Source of the DNA: Nitrobacteraceae bacterium AZCC 2146
GTDB taxonomy: Bacteria; Pseudomonadota; Alphaproteobacteria; Rhizobiales; Xanthobacteraceae
NCBI GenBank assembly: GCA_036924855.1
Contig: JBAGRP010000001.1
Span: 1,240,001 to 1,304,000 of the forward strand
Direction of reading: 5' to 3'
Length of the DNA: 64,000 nucleotides
Below are positions 55,329 through 64,000 of this stretch, piece by piece. The notes beneath the pieces are model-generated. The model was not told where the DNA came from. It was given only the letters and a program-made list of their open reading frames with translations, and did no database searches. The position numbers and the translations under genes were made by a program. Each line of letters opens with the position of its first letter. The stretch's first letter is position 1.

Positions 55329-57434
55329 TCATGATGCCTGCTTCCTTGATCGTCTGGTGCGTTGGATTCTCGCCCGCAGTGTTGTGATGCGGTCGTTTGA
55401 CAATTCGATTTGCCATGGCTGTCCCTTCGTTAATTGGCGTCCCTCGATCCATCCACGAGCGAGATAGTCGAAGACGGTTTGCGACGTGATGCCCAAAGCC
55501 GCTGCCGCGCCTTGGACGGAATAGGTCCCGTCCGGCCATTGGGCGGGATTGGCGCTCGTTCCATTGATTTTGACGGTGGGAATGCCCCAACCTGTTCGCA
55601 GCAGCCAGACGTTTTCGCCTTTGAACTTGCAGCCACGTGCCGCCAGGAAACCTTCGGCGTTGAGCGTTGCGGCGATTTCTCGGTCCATTTTGCCCGCGGC
55701 GTTGAGGTCGATCACGCGGCTCCGTAGCCGCTCCTGATCGATATAGTCAGCATAGGTATGGACCCGTCTTTGGAGAGAGTGCTCGCTGGTTGCTCCGGTC
55801 TGCCACACGATCTTGAACCAGACCTGACCTTGAAATCGTTTCTGATCGAGGATCACTTCGCAGATGATGAGGCGCAAGATGCCCTTGCGTTCGGCCGACG
55901 TCGTTGAGGGGGAATGCCAGATGCCGGGCAGATCTTCGCCCAGCTTTTGCAGCGCTTCGCGATCCGGCTCGTTCACGACCAGAGGCTCGTCGCACCGCCA
56001 GCGTTCGTAATCTTGTTCGATCGCCTCGGCGGCGCGTAGCTTCTCTTCCCAAACGCACTCCAGCGAACGCGCCACCAAGCGGTTCTCGGGTTCCACCGCA
56101 TCATATTGGCGCCGTGCTCTTTCCGCCTCATAGCGCGCTCGTTCGCGCCGCAGCGCCCACTGGCGTTCAAGCTGGCGCGTCTCCGCTTCGACCTGGCCCA
56201 ACGCGGCGATGGCGATGGCGATTTTGTCCGGCGTCAAAGCCTCAAGCAGGGTGCTTTCGACGCGCGCGTCGACAGGTAGCGCGCGCACCTCCTGGCATAA
56301 CGGCCCTCCGTCCTGGTCGCGGTCGGCACGACACGTGTAGACGGGGTAATCGCCCGCAGGACCGCTATAGCGCAGGCTCATCCGGCGACCGCATCGTCCA
56401 CAAACAGCGATGCCCTGCAGCAGCGCCGCTCCCTTGCGCGGCACGCCCGAATGGCCGGCTTCGTAGCGGTTGATGTTGTTTGCCAGTCGCCTCTGGTTCT
56501 CCATGAACTCCTCCCAGCCGATGTAACCAGGATGGGCAGCTTGAAGGCAAACCTCCCAGTCCGCGATGGGGACCTTGGTCGTCTTCGGACGATAAACGTC
56601 GCGGCGGATTCGCCCGCCTTCCAGCCGCCGCCGCCCATAAACATACGCCCCGGCATAGGCGGGATTTTGGAGAATGCTGAGGACCCGTGGACTATTTGCC
56701 TTACGCCATACCACATCGTGCGGCGCCGGGCCGAGGATCGGGCGCACCGGTAGCGGCAGATCGTTTTTGCGCAGATAGCGCATGACGGCCCGGGCACTCC
56801 GAAGCTCGCGGAATTTAGCGAAGACCAAGCTCAGCCGCGCCTGCACCTCCTCATCGGGATTGAGGATGATCCCGCTCGAACGATCATGAGCCAGTCCCGC
56901 GGGAACGGAAAGGCGGAGCGCGCCGCGCGCCGCTTTCTGCCGCTCACCCTGATGGAGACGCTGCTTGATCTGGTGCAGTTCCGCCTCGCTCATGATACCA
57001 GACAAACCGAGCAGCAGGCGGTCGTGGTAAGCGCAGGGATCGTAAAGTCGTTCGCCATCGGCAATGATGACGCCGAACAGCGAGCACAGATCGAGCAACT
57101 GATGCCAATCGCGGTTGTTGCGAGCAAGTCGGGACGCATCGAGGCTGATGACCAGACCGGCGTTCCCCAGTCCGATCTCGGCGATCAGCTTCTTGAAGCC
57201 CACCCGCTCGACGGTCCCAGCTCCGGATTTGCCAAGGTCTTCATCAATGACGTGCACACGCTCTTGCGGCCAGCCAAGCGCGACCGCGCGATCAACCAGA
57301 CGATACTGCAGTTCCGTGCTTTCCTGATGATGCCGCATCTGGTTCACGGAAGATTGGCGGACGTAAATGTAAGCGAGCTTGCCGCGATGCTCGGCCGTAA
57401 CGCGTTCGTCCGAGCTATTCGATGCTCTCAACAT
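55329..57434 (-). CDS. Large serine recombinase
   Basis: A 701-residue site-specific recombinase. The N-terminal resolvase domain (about 18-160) starts [13 protein letters not shown] with the nucleophile Ser, and [17 protein letters not shown] supplies the catalytic Arg residues. A Recombinase domain follows (about 185-300: [17 protein letters not shown]), then a zinc ribbon (CGRCGRRM with a second Cys pair further on). A coiled coil (about 405-470) and a basic C-terminal DNA-binding part ([17 protein letters not shown]) close the protein. It most likely moves the element in which it lies. The start overlaps the upstream small gene by seven bases. Confidence 0.93.
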   Translation of the reverse strand: MLRASNSSDERVTAEHRGKLAYIYVRQSSVNQMRHHQESTELQYRLVDRAVALGWPQERVHVIDEDLGKSGAGTVERVGFKKLIAEIGLGNAGLVISLDASRLARNNRDWHQLLDLCSLFGVIIADGERLYDPCAYHDRLLLGLSGIMSEAELHQIKQRLHQGERQKAARGALRLSVPAGLAHDRSSGIILNPDEEVQARLSLVFAKFRELRSARAVMRYLRKNDLPLPVRPILGPAPHDVVWRKANSPRVLSILQNPAYAGAYVYGRRRLEGGRIRRDVYRPKTTKVPIADWEVCLQAAHPGYIGWEEFMENQRRLANNINRYEAGHSGVPRKGAALLQGIAVCGRCGRRMSLRYSGPAGDYPVYTCRADRDQDGGPLCQEVRALPVDARVESTLLEALTPDKIAIAIAALGQVEAETRQLERQWALRRERARYEAERARRQYDAVEPENRLVARSLECVWEEKLRAAEAIEQDYERWRCDEPLVVNEPDREALQKLGEDLPGIWHSPSTTSAERKGILRLIICEVILDQKRFQGQVWFKIVWQTGATSEHSLQRRVHTYADYIDQERLRSRVIDLNAAGKMDREIAATLNAEGFLAARGCKFKGENVWLLRTGWGIPTVKINGTSANPAQWPDGTYSVQGAAAALGITSQTVFDYLARGWIEGRQLTKGQPWQIELSNDRITTLRARIQRTRRSRKQAS

Positions 57435-57907
57435 GCCGATCCGCCTTTATCGGCGCGCGGGTTGGTCGCATCCTCAGAAGCAGTAGCGCGAAGCTCCACG
57501 CGATCTGCTGCTGCGTCTCCGCCGGCAAATCGAGCCAAAGTCTCGGGAGTGTCGTGATCCCCGGGTTTGGAAGTTCGGTGGGGGTCCGGGACGCTACGCG
57601 GTGTGGGTTCGATGGCATGTTCATCGCGAATCACCTCCTCGATACGGGAGGCCAACGTGCTGTGCAAATGGTGCATCAATGTGAGCAGCGTTCGGACGCT
57701 GATACAGGCCAACGACTTCGAAGCGCCTTCTTCTTCCGATGACGCGGTCGCAAGATCGGTCGCCGAGCGCCGGATTGAACGGTGGCGCCCGTCAGGTAAT
57801 CGAACAACGACGAAGGCCGGACCACGTCCCGAACGCGGCGTCACGAGCTCGAGACGCTGACCCGCAAGGCCGTGGCGCGGGTCTACGACCGTCAAATGAG
57901 ACACCAC
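57428..57907 (-). CDS. Small protein of the recombinase element (DUF5372-like)
   Basis: A 159-residue protein, GTG start at 57907 or 57904. [21 protein letters not shown] and [22 protein letters not shown] resemble the small DUF5372-type proteins found next to large serine recombinases in rhizobia; no catalytic motif is visible. The C-terminal half is proline-, Ser- and Asp-rich and probably disordered. It overlaps the recombinase start by seven bases, so the pair is likely cotranslated. It may help DNA binding or target choice, but its function is not known to me. Confidence 0.7.
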   Translation of the reverse strand: MVSHLTVVDPRHGLAGQRLELVTPRSGRGPAFVVVRLPDGRHRSIRRSATDLATASSEEEGASKSLACISVRTLLTLMHHLHSTLASRIEEVIRDEHAIEPTPRSVPDPHRTSKPGDHDTPETLARFAGGDAAADRVELRATASEDATNPRADKGGSAC

Positions 57908-57942
57908 TCCGTCGAGAATGGCGGCAGCCTCTGTTGTTCGGT

Positions 57943-58574
57943 TCGCCGAACACGCTGGGCCATTCTCCGAACGCGAGATTAGTGGTGACGACGATGGACG
58001 TTCGCTCGTAGAGCCGGCTGACGAGGTGGAACAGTAGTTGGCCGCCGGATTGAGCGAACGGCAGATAGCCGAGCTCGTCGAGGACGATGAAGTCCATCCG
58101 GGTCAAATGCTCGGCGATACGGCCCTGCCGTCCGTTGCGGGTCTCAGGCTCCAGGCGGTTGACGAGGTCAACCACGTTGTAGAAGCGGCCGCGGGCACCG
58201 GAACGAATGCAGCTTCTGGCGATTGCGATGGCGATATGGGTCTTGCCGGTGCCGGTACCGCCGACCAGAACGGCATTGCGTTGCTGGGCGATGAACCCGC
58301 CGCCGGCGAGATCATTGACCAGCGTCTGGTTGATGGGTGTGCCATCGAACTGGAAGTCCTCAAGGTCTTTGGCAAGCGGCAGCTTGGCGATGGTGAGCTG
58401 GTACTTGATCGAGCGGGCCTGCTTCTCATTGATCTCGGCATTGAGCAGGTCGCCAACAATGCGCTGGGGTTCGTGCTGGCGCTTGATGGCGGTCGCCATG
58501 ATCTCGTCGAAGGCGGCCTTCATGCCGTAGAGCTTGAGCTCACCCATGAGGTCGAAGAGTTGAGTGCGTTCCAT
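57943..58574 (-). pseudogene. istB, N-terminal fragment
   Basis: About 210 codons of the IS21 ATPase: [42 protein letters not shown] (Walker A), [12 protein letters not shown] (Walker B) and [16 protein letters not shown], where the element boundary falls. The frame continues to 57792 inside the recombinase element but those codons are foreign. The start overlaps the istA stop (TGATG). Loss of the C-terminus probably makes the IS21 unable to move by itself. Confidence 0.9.
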
Positions 58575-60073
58575 CAGATGGTTCTCCTGAGGTTGTCGTA
58601 ACGGGCACAGTCAGCGATTGGCGCATGGCGCAATGTCAGCGCAGCCGGTGTGAGGATATTGGCTGGCGGCGCAGGATCACGCTGGCGGGCCAGGATGTTG
58701 AGAACGACATCGGCGGAATGGACGCCGTGGGCGATCGCTTCGGCACAGGCCACCTCGACGGCCGGCAGACCGTCAGTCAGAACTGCGTTGAGGATGTCGA
58801 CCATCTGCCGATTGCCATCGTCGGCGCCGGCGAGCTTGCGCCGTACACGTTCAATGGCCGCCGGCAGCACCCAGTCTTTGAAGGGAGCGCCGTTGCGCAA
58901 GGCGCCGGGTTTGCGAGCCAGCACTGGCACGTAATGCCAGGGATCGTAGGTGGTCTCGCCGCGGCCGAACGAGCGCGGATGCTCGGCAACGATGCGTCCG
59001 TCCTGGCGGATCACGATGCGATCGGCATAGGCATGAACCTCGACAGGCCGCCCGACTGCGCTGGCCGTCACCGAGTACTTGTTGTTGTCGAAGCGCACCA
59101 GACAGGTCTTCGAGACCGATGCCAGCACCGCATGGAATCCATCGAACCGGCCGGCATAAGGAACGAGCTTTGGCCGCTCGGCTTCGAACACCTCCCAGAC
59201 TGTCTGTTCGCTCAGTTCCGGGTGCCGGTGCGCCTTGGCGTACGCGATGCATTTGTCCAGCAGCCAGGCGTTCAACTCGTCGAGGGTTTTGAACCGCAGT
59301 CGCGGTGTGAAGAAGCGTTCGCGGACAAGCCCGACCTGGTTCTCGACCTGACCCTTCTCCCAGCCCGACGCTGGCGTGCAGGCGACCGGATCAACCAGGT
59401 AATGGCTGCACATCTGCATGAAGCGGCGGTTGTAGAGACGACCCTTGCCGACGAAGATCGTCTCCACTGCAGTCTTCATGTTGTCGTAGATGCCGCGTCC
59501 GCAGGTGCCCTTGAACAAAGCGAACGCCCGGTCGTGGGCGTCGAACACCATCTCCTGCGTCTCGCGCGGATAAGCCCGCACAAACAGCATGCGGCTGTGG
59601 CAGAGCCGGACTTGGGCGGCCTTCACGATCACCGTCACGCCATTGAGCAGGACGACCTCATGGCTCCAGTCGAACTGATAGGCTTCTCCCGGCGCAAAGC
59701 TCAGCGGGACGTAGGCTGCAGCCGTCGATTGTCCGCGTTCCTTGCTCCACCGTCTGGCGTAACGCCGCACAGCGTCGTAACCACCGTCATAACCGCGCCC
59801 TCGCAGCTCTTCAAAGATCCGGATCAACGTCAGCTGCTCTCGAGCGGCCTTGGCTGCATTTGCCGCCAGCAACCCGTCGAGCTCTGCTGCCCATCGTCCC
59901 AGCTTCGGACGCGGCTGGACCACACGCTCGTACTCGAATGAGGTCTCACCCGACCTCAGAACCTTCCGCACCGTGTTCCGCGACACCTTCAGATCCCGGG
60001 CGATCTCCTTGATCGTCTTGCCCTTGATGAAGTGCTCGCGCCTAATCCGGGCAATCGTCTCCACGATCAGCAT
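58574..60073 (-). CDS. istA: IS21-family transposase IstA
   Basis: A 499-residue DDE transposase. The N-terminal helix-turn-helix has [41 protein letters not shown] contains the first catalytic Asp, [10 protein letters not shown] the second, and [19 protein letters not shown] the Glu. [24 protein letters not shown] is the C-terminal beta-barrel. It is complete and precedes istB with a TGATG overlap, the normal order for IS21. It reads leftwards now; if the segment between the IS3 copies is flipped back it would read rightwards. Confidence 0.95.
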   Translation of the reverse strand: MLIVETIARIRREHFIKGKTIKEIARDLKVSRNTVRKVLRSGETSFEYERVVQPRPKLGRWAAELDGLLAANAAKAAREQLTLIRIFEELRGRGYDGGYDAVRRYARRWSKERGQSTAAAYVPLSFAPGEAYQFDWSHEVVLLNGVTVIVKAAQVRLCHSRMLFVRAYPRETQEMVFDAHDRAFALFKGTCGRGIYDNMKTAVETIFVGKGRLYNRRFMQMCSHYLVDPVACTPASGWEKGQVENQVGLVRERFFTPRLRFKTLDELNAWLLDKCIAYAKAHRHPELSEQTVWEVFEAERPKLVPYAGRFDGFHAVLASVSKTCLVRFDNNKYSVTASAVGRPVEVHAYADRIVIRQDGRIVAEHPRSFGRGETTYDPWHYVPVLARKPGALRNGAPFKDWVLPAAIERVRRKLAGADDGNRQMVDILNAVLTDGLPAVEVACAEAIAHGVHSADVVLNILARQRDPAPPANILTPAALTLRHAPIADCARYDNLRRTI

Positions 60074-60236
60074 CTCCGACCACCTGCTTCGTTACAAAGC
60101 AGGCAGCGCAACAGACCAACCTGTAGGGGGTCAATTTTGGACGCCGATCCCCCGGCTCATGGAGTGGGCCCTCCGGGGTGGACAGGTTAGCTTTCAGTAA
60201 TTGACCGGACGGCCGGGCTTTCAGAGGATGAAGGCC

Positions 60237-60587
60237 ATGGCAAAGCACCGAACCCACAGCGTCGAGTTCAAACGGCAGGTGTCGCAGGAGTATCTGAGCG
60301 GCGAGACGCTGCACGGGCTCGCGAAGCGGCACAATGTCTCCCGTAACCTGATCCGCATCTGGGTCGAAAAGTATCAGGCAGGCGCGCTCGACGAGGACGT
60401 CGCTTCCGCCGATTTACTCCAGACTTACGAAGCGCGAATCGCCGCGCTCGAGCGCCTCGTTGGCAAGCAGGCTCTCGAACTGGAGTTTCTAAAGGGGGCT
60501 CTTCGGCCACGACCTCGGCCGAGAAGCGAGACCACATCCGCTATTGTCGGCCCCGCGGCATCAGCGTTGCCGAGGGATGCAGGCTGA
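60237..60587 (+). CDS. IS3-family transposase OrfA (copy B)
   Basis: Identical in sequence to OrfA of copy A (116 residues): helix-turn-helix VKRQ...[19 protein letters not shown] N-terminus and a leucine zipper ending LELEFLKG, with the CTAAAGGGGGC frameshift tract directly after. The stop overlaps the OrfB start (TGATG). An intact copy, so it could still act on both IS3 elements. Confidence 0.92.
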   Translation: MAKHRTHSVEFKRQVSQEYLSGETLHGLAKRHNVSRNLIRIWVEKYQAGALDEDVASADLLQTYEARIAALERLVGKQALELEFLKGALRPRPRPRSETTSAIVGPAASALPRDAG

Positions 60588-61384
60588 TGGGAATGGCCCG
60601 CTCCACTTTCTACGACGAACCGATCCGTGCGGCCGACGACACAGCCATCGTCGCGGCGATGGCTGTGATCTGCGACGAGTTCGAGCACTATGGCTGGCGC
60701 CGGGTCCAAGCCGCCCTCAGGCAGCAAGGCGTGGTCGTCAATCACAAGAAGGTCCGCCGTCTCATGCGCGAGCATGACCTCCAACCGAGAATGCGACGCC
60801 GCTTCACGACAACGACCGATAGCGATCACGACCAGCCGATCTTTCCCAACCGTGCCGAGACCGTGGCCTTGGACGGACCCGACCAGCTTTGGGTCGCCGA
60901 CATCACCTACGTCCCAATCGTCGGTAGCTTCGTCTATGTCGCCGTCATTCTTGATGCCTGGTCCCGGCGCGTCGTAGGCTATGCCATCAGTCGCTCCATC
61001 GACGCGCGGTTGACGCTCGCTGCCCTTTCTGTCGCGATCGAGAAGCGACAGCCGCCGCCTGGCTGCGTCCATCATTCCGATCGCGGATCCCAATACGCTG
61101 CCAAGATCTACCGCGACTACCTTGCCGAGCACTGCATCAAAGGATCCATGGGTCGGCGAGGAAATCCGTACGACAACGCCAAGGCCGAAAGCTTCATGAA
61201 GACGCTGAAGGTTGAGGGCGTTTATCCAATGGCGTTCGAGACCCTCGCCGACGTTGTCGAGAATCTTCCCAAATTCATTGACTACGTCTACAACACCCGA
61301 AGGCTACACTCAGCTCTCGGCTATATCAGCCCCGCACAATTTGAGAAGCAACACGCCCGGCAGACGGTCAATCCAGCGGCCTGA
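60587..61384 (+). CDS. IS3-family transposase OrfB (copy B)
   Basis: Identical to OrfB of copy A (265 residues) with all three catalytic blocks intact: [18 protein letters not shown] and [12 protein letters not shown]. As in copy A it should be expressed mainly as a fused OrfAB through -1 frameshifting. Identity of the two copies at the protein level suggests recent transposition or repair of one copy by the other. Confidence 0.95.
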   Translation: MGMARSTFYDEPIRAADDTAIVAAMAVICDEFEHYGWRRVQAALRQQGVVVNHKKVRRLMREHDLQPRMRRRFTTTTDSDHDQPIFPNRAETVALDGPDQLWVADITYVPIVGSFVYVAVILDAWSRRVVGYAISRSIDARLTLAALSVAIEKRQPPPGCVHHSDRGSQYAAKIYRDYLAEHCIKGSMGRRGNPYDNAKAESFMKTLKVEGVYPMAFETLADVVENLPKFIDYVYNTRRLHSALGYISPAQFEKQHARQTVNPAA

Positions 61385-61420
61385 ACCTGTCCGCCCCGAG
61401 GGGCCCACTCCAATCTGGGG

Positions 61421-62317
61421 TCAAATTTGAGCGCCGATTGACAATTCGGATGTTGACAATATCACCGGCATCGCCGCGCGATGAAAACCGTTGAACGGCT
61501 TGCTTTTGTCCGACCGCTCCAGTTTCCCCCAAATCTCCCGCGCGTTCGGCGCTCCGCCATCGATCCGAATGCAGGAGCCCGTGATGAATGCCGCAGCCGG
61601 CGATAGCAAAAACACGATGGCGGCAGCCGCCTCTGACTCAGTTCCGAACCGCTGCAGCGGAACTTTGCTGACGATTTCATTCTGGATATAGGCGGTGTCT
61701 TGCGCCTCATAGGTATCCAACCCGCTGGACGCGATAGCGCCTGGCGCGACCATGTTTACGCGTACGCCGGCGGCGGCCCATTCGGACGCCGCGCTTTCGC
61801 TCAGCGTATGCATACCGCCGCGCGCGGCGCCGGAATGGGAGTAATTTGGCCAGCCGTGCCAGACGTCGGCGATCATATTGACGACGGCGCCGCCATTGCT
61901 CTCCATCCAGCGCGTATAAACTTCACGCATAAAAATGAACCCGCCGGTGAGATTGTTGCGCACAACAGCCTCGAAACCCTTTGTCGAAATCGTCTTCAGC
62001 GCCGCGCGGTATTGACCGCCAGCATTGTTGACCAGGCCGTCGATACGCCCGTTAGAGGCAAGGACCGACTCGATCGCATTGATCACGGCGGTCTCGTCGC
62101 GGATATCGCAGACGATGGCGGAAGCCCTGCCCCCATCTTCGATAATCTCCGCGCGGACTGTTGCCAATTTCTCTTCATTGCGACCAACGATCACGACATC
62201 GGCGCCCAGCGCCGCCAGCTCGTGCGCCGTGCAGCGGCCGATGCCACTGCCGCCACCTGTGACGATCACGGTTTGACCATCAAAGAGTCCTGGTCTGAAT
62301 ACAGATCGATATCTCAC
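61421..62317 (-). CDS. Short-chain dehydrogenase/reductase (enoyl-CoA reductase-like), stop supplied by the IS21 end
   Basis: A 298-residue SDR. VIVTGGGSGIGRCTAHELAALG is the cofactor site, VVIVGRNEEKL points to NADPH, LVNNAGGQYRAALKTIS is the NNAG motif, and WHGWPNYSHSGAARGGM has Tyr but no Lys in the usual YxxxK, the form found in peroxisomal trans-2-enoyl-CoA and dienoyl-CoA reductase relatives. The last codons (LSIGAQI and stop) lie in the terminal repeat of the IS21 element, so the native C-terminus may be altered. The GTG at 62317 overlaps the true stop of the upstream acyl-CoA dehydrogenase (GTGA). Role: probably fatty or alicyclic acyl-CoA breakdown. Confidence 0.85.
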   Translation of the reverse strand: MRYRSVFRPGLFDGQTVIVTGGGSGIGRCTAHELAALGADVVIVGRNEEKLATVRAEIIEDGGRASAIVCDIRDETAVINAIESVLASNGRIDGLVNNAGGQYRAALKTISTKGFEAVVRNNLTGGFIFMREVYTRWMESNGGAVVNMIADVWHGWPNYSHSGAARGGMHTLSESAASEWAAAGVRVNMVAPGAIASSGLDTYEAQDTAYIQNEIVSKVPLQRFGTESEAAAAIVFLLSPAAAFITGSCIRIDGGAPNAREIWGKLERSDKSKPFNGFHRAAMPVILSTSELSIGAQI

Positions 62318-63478
62318 ACTATCTCCTTACTCATTTTTGGATTCGCCGCACGTCCCGCCCGCGCGCGTGCGACGATCATCTTCATGATTCCGGCTGTGCC
62401 ATCGCCGATTTCCAGACCCATCACGTCGCGCATCCGCTGTTGATGCGGCGTCCATCGACCAGCCATAATGTCCGAAGGTGAGAAGGCATTGGTGAATGAC
62501 GTCGAAGGCCGTCCTGGGACCGAACCATTTCACCATGGCAGCTTCGACGGTGTGGGGCGCCCCGGCATCGCGCAGGGCCAATGCGTGGTATGCGAGTTGC
62601 CTGCCGGCGGCGAGCAGGGTCTCGCCTTCGACGAGCGGAAAGGTCACCCCCTGAAATTGTGCGATCGGACCGCCAAAGGCCGCACGCTCCTTTGTATATG
62701 CCAAGGCTTCATCCACGGAGGCCTGAGCTGCGCCGACGCATTGAAGTGCGATCAGCGCACGGCTGTAATCAAAGCCACTCATGACCTCCGAGAACCCCTG
62801 GCCTTCGGCGCCCAGGCGATGATCGACGGGCACGCGGACTCCGTCGAAAAACACCGATCCCCGTCCGGACATGTGGCTGCCGACGTCCTTGAAGCGCGTG
62901 CGTTGGATTCCACGCGCATCGCCAGGAACAAGAAATGCTGTGATGCCCTTTGCACCCTCGACCCTGTCCCCAATCCGCGCGAACACAACGAACGCGTCCG
63001 CGCAATCCGCGAAAGTAGTGGACGTTTTTTCACCGTCGAGCACGTAATGATCGCCATCGCGTCGCGCGCGCAAACGCAGGGCTCCGGCGTCCGAACCCGC
63101 ATGCGGTTCGGTGATCGAAAGCGCCAAAATAGCCTCACCAAGTGCGACACGGGGCAGCCAGCTCTCCTTCACCGACGCCGTGGCATTGCGCTCGATCACC
63201 GCGCCGCAAAGCGATTGGACCACTGCAAGCGCGCCAATATTGAAATCGCCATAAGAGAGCTCCTCGATAATCATCCCTGTCGTTACGGCGTCGACATCCA
63301 TCCCGCCGTAACGATCCGGCAGATCCATGCCCAGGAGCCCGAGCTTGCCCATCTCGCGCAGTAGCGACCGGTCAATCCGGCCTTCCCGCTCACGCTGCTG
63401 GTACATCGGCAAAAGACGCTCTCGCGAGAACCGCCGAGCTGCAGCCTGAAGCGCGCTTTGGTCTTCCGTAAAGATCAT
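62314..63478 (-). pseudogene. Acyl-CoA dehydrogenase with a C-terminal frameshift
   Basis: From the ATG at 63478 (MIFTEDQSALQAAARRF) the protein reads as a normal acyl-CoA dehydrogenase: ALSITEPHAGSDAGALRLRA, DGEKTSTTFADCADAFVVFAR and the C-terminal helical domain with QFQGVTFPLVEGE. After FGHYGWSMD (about 62450) the frame goes wrong and stops at 62327. Another frame continues correctly (PHQQRMRDVMGLEIGDG, then GIMKMIVARARAG) to a stop at 62314 that overlaps the next start as GTGA. The change is one base too many or two too few. The missing C-terminal ~40 residues close the FAD site, so the uncorrected protein is probably inactive. Confidence 0.82.
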
Positions 63479-63515
63479 GCGCGATTCGCCTCCACGGCAT
63501 CCAAAGCGGCTCGTC

Positions 63516-63995
63516 TCACGCGTTTGCGCGCAGCGGCAGTGTGCTTTGGTCGAACGATTTGATCGCTTTTCGCAACAAGCCATCGAGTTGCACAAACTCT
63601 TCGGCGCTCAGTCCCGAGAAGGCCCGCCGCAACGGCTGCGTCAGCTGTGGCACAGCGTCCCGCGCCGCCCGCCGGCCTGCTGCGGTGATCTCGATCACAT
63701 AGCGACGGCCATCCCGCTCCTCGCTAGCACGCGACACGAGTCCATCTCTCTCCAACGAGTCCAGGATCCGGGTCATGTTGGCACGGCTAGTTCCTACCAT
63801 TTCACTAAGCGTGCTGGGCGATGCACGGTTCCGGTCGCTCGCCATCAGCAGGCAAAGCACATGAAAGGAATTCTCGGAGAGCCCGATCTCGCGAAACACC
63901 GGTTCGAAGAACTGGCCCAGGCCCACGACGCTGATCCGGATTAGCCGAACCATCACGGTCTCAGCCATTGGGAGGTTCGGCAAAGCCTCCGTCAT
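63516..63995 (-). CDS. MarR-family transcriptional regulator
   Basis: A 159-residue winged-helix regulator at the window edge; the start (63995, or 63968) may lie further out. FREIGLSENSFHVLCLLMASDRNRASPSTLSEMVGTSRANMTRILDSLERDGLV is the DNA-binding core, and RASEERDGRRYVIEIT the wing with the typical D-x-R-x-x motif. It lies 37 bp upstream of the acyl-CoA dehydrogenase in the same direction, so it may be the first gene of that operon and control it. It is not close to the MarR protein at 41697. Confidence 0.87.
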   Translation of the reverse strand: MTEALPNLPMAETVMVRLIRISVVGLGQFFEPVFREIGLSENSFHVLCLLMASDRNRASPSTLSEMVGTSRANMTRILDSLERDGLVSRASEERDGRRYVIEITAAGRRAARDAVPQLTQPLRRAFSGLSAEEFVQLDGLLRKAIKSFDQSTLPLRANA

Positions 63996-64000
63996 TGGCG

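Larger units (their letters stand above)
55317..57950. mobile_element. Serine-recombinase element inserted in istB
   Basis: A 2626-bp segment bounded by direct copies of TCGCCGAA at 55317-55324 and 57943-57950. Deleting one copy plus the segment restores a continuous istB (WPSVFG joined to DAKMTTALL). It holds a 701-residue large serine recombinase and a small upstream protein. Short shared crossover sequences at both ends are what large serine recombinases leave. The recombinase stop lies within a few bases of the left boundary. Confidence 0.85.
60160..61412 (+). mobile_element. IS3-family element, copy B (1253 bp)
   Basis: Same ends and length as copy A, in the opposite orientation; the encoded proteins are identical to those of copy A. 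Left flank TCA, right flank ATC: unlike each other, but they match in inverted form the TGA and GAT flanks of copy A. It sits between the two terminal repeats of the IS21 end next to istA. Confidence 0.93.
53827..61443. mobile_element. IS21-family element carrying nested insertions
   Basis: The outer ends are TGTCATTCGG... at 53827 and ...GCGCCGATTGACA at 61443, related inverted ends of the IS21 type. Internal copies of the same end repeat (GATCGGCGTCCAA-TTTGACCCC-like) lie at 55111-55136 and 60129-60149, as expected for the multiple transposase-binding repeats of IS21 elements. Each end is split by an IS3 copy, and istB is split by a serine-recombinase element. No matching target duplication is seen outside the outer ends (GATATGC versus ATTCGGA), in line with a deletion next to the element. 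Without the insertions the element would be about 2.5 kb, the usual IS21 size. Confidence 0.82.

Noticed and set aside
55306..55590. Short minus frame across the left end of the recombinase element
   Set aside because: It overlaps the recombinase C-terminus and the istB fragment; its sequence is a shifted reading of both.
57415..57624. 70-codon minus frame in the recombinase element
   Set aside because: It overlaps the DUF5372-like gene almost fully; its translation could be real in such elements but no start signal or motif supports it here.
53858..61412. Composite transposon made by the two IS3 copies
   Set aside because: IS21 terminal repeats lie outside as well as inside both IS3 copies, so the IS3 elements inserted into an existing IS21 and did not carry the segment in.
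61450..61467. Eighth copy of the ATGTTG operator
   Set aside because: Only the left arm ATGTTG is present; the second arm is absent and the site lies in the 3' part of a coding region.

Overview
The window looks like a high-GC alphaproteobacterial chromosome of the Bradyrhizobium/Rhodopseudomonas type. This is inferred from gene content and protein style: rhizobial ExoY/ExoF/ExoP-like proteins, MobA/MobR, Liv-type transporters, and rhizobial IS3, IS21 and large serine recombinase elements. No rRNA, tRNA or CRISPR array was seen.

Layout. (1) 1-6.3 kb: the 5' part of mgtE (minus), two NodB-type polysaccharide deacetylases, a small membrane protein, an MFS transporter and a TetR regulator. (2) 6.3-28.7 kb: an exopolysaccharide locus. 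It has galE, a Wzx-like flippase, two Crp/Fnr regulators, an acyltransferase, two family 2 glycosyltransferases, an ExoY-like priming transferase, a Wzy-like polymerase, ExoF-like and ExoP-like export proteins, sugar-tailoring oxidoreductases and an epimerase. It also holds two related GH26-like glycosidases, one carrying RTX repeats and one with a signal peptide. (3) 29.4-41.4 kb: aromatic and organic-acid catabolism. A mobR/mobA pair (3-hydroxybenzoate 4-hydroxylation) shares a palindromic operator. Next come a Bug-type binding protein, FAD oxidoreductases, SDRs, a Liv-type binding protein, an AraC regulator and an esterase. (4) 41.4-53.8 kb: a second catabolic block around a MarR regulator. 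It has pobA, three SDR/transport operons, a LivH plus fused LivM-LivG-LivF transporter, a nitronate monooxygenase-like gene, a Baeyer-Villiger-type monooxygenase and a thiolase-like gene. (5) 53.8-61.4 kb: a nested mobile element. (6) 61.4-64 kb: an SDR, an acyl-CoA dehydrogenase and a MarR regulator.

The two most striking results come from short sequences. First, an 18-bp palindrome, ATGTTG-N6-CAACAT, occurs seven times, only in divergent intergenic regions between 41.5 and 53.1 kb. Three of those regions carry it as a pair 65-71 bp apart. I infer a local regulon, most simply run by the MarR protein at 41697-42182. Second, the mobile region is an IS21-family element with a 2.6-kb serine-recombinase element inserted in istB and two inverted 1253-bp IS3 copies inserted in its ends. 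The 3-bp target duplications match only if the segment between the IS3 copies is flipped back, so an inversion between the copies is recorded in the sequence.

The catabolic block also shows decay: a LivH/acyl-CoA dehydrogenase chimera, a doubly frameshifted nitronate monooxygenase-like gene, a frameshifted acyl-CoA dehydrogenase and a truncated thiolase. All functions are read from sequence by eye; no database search was run.
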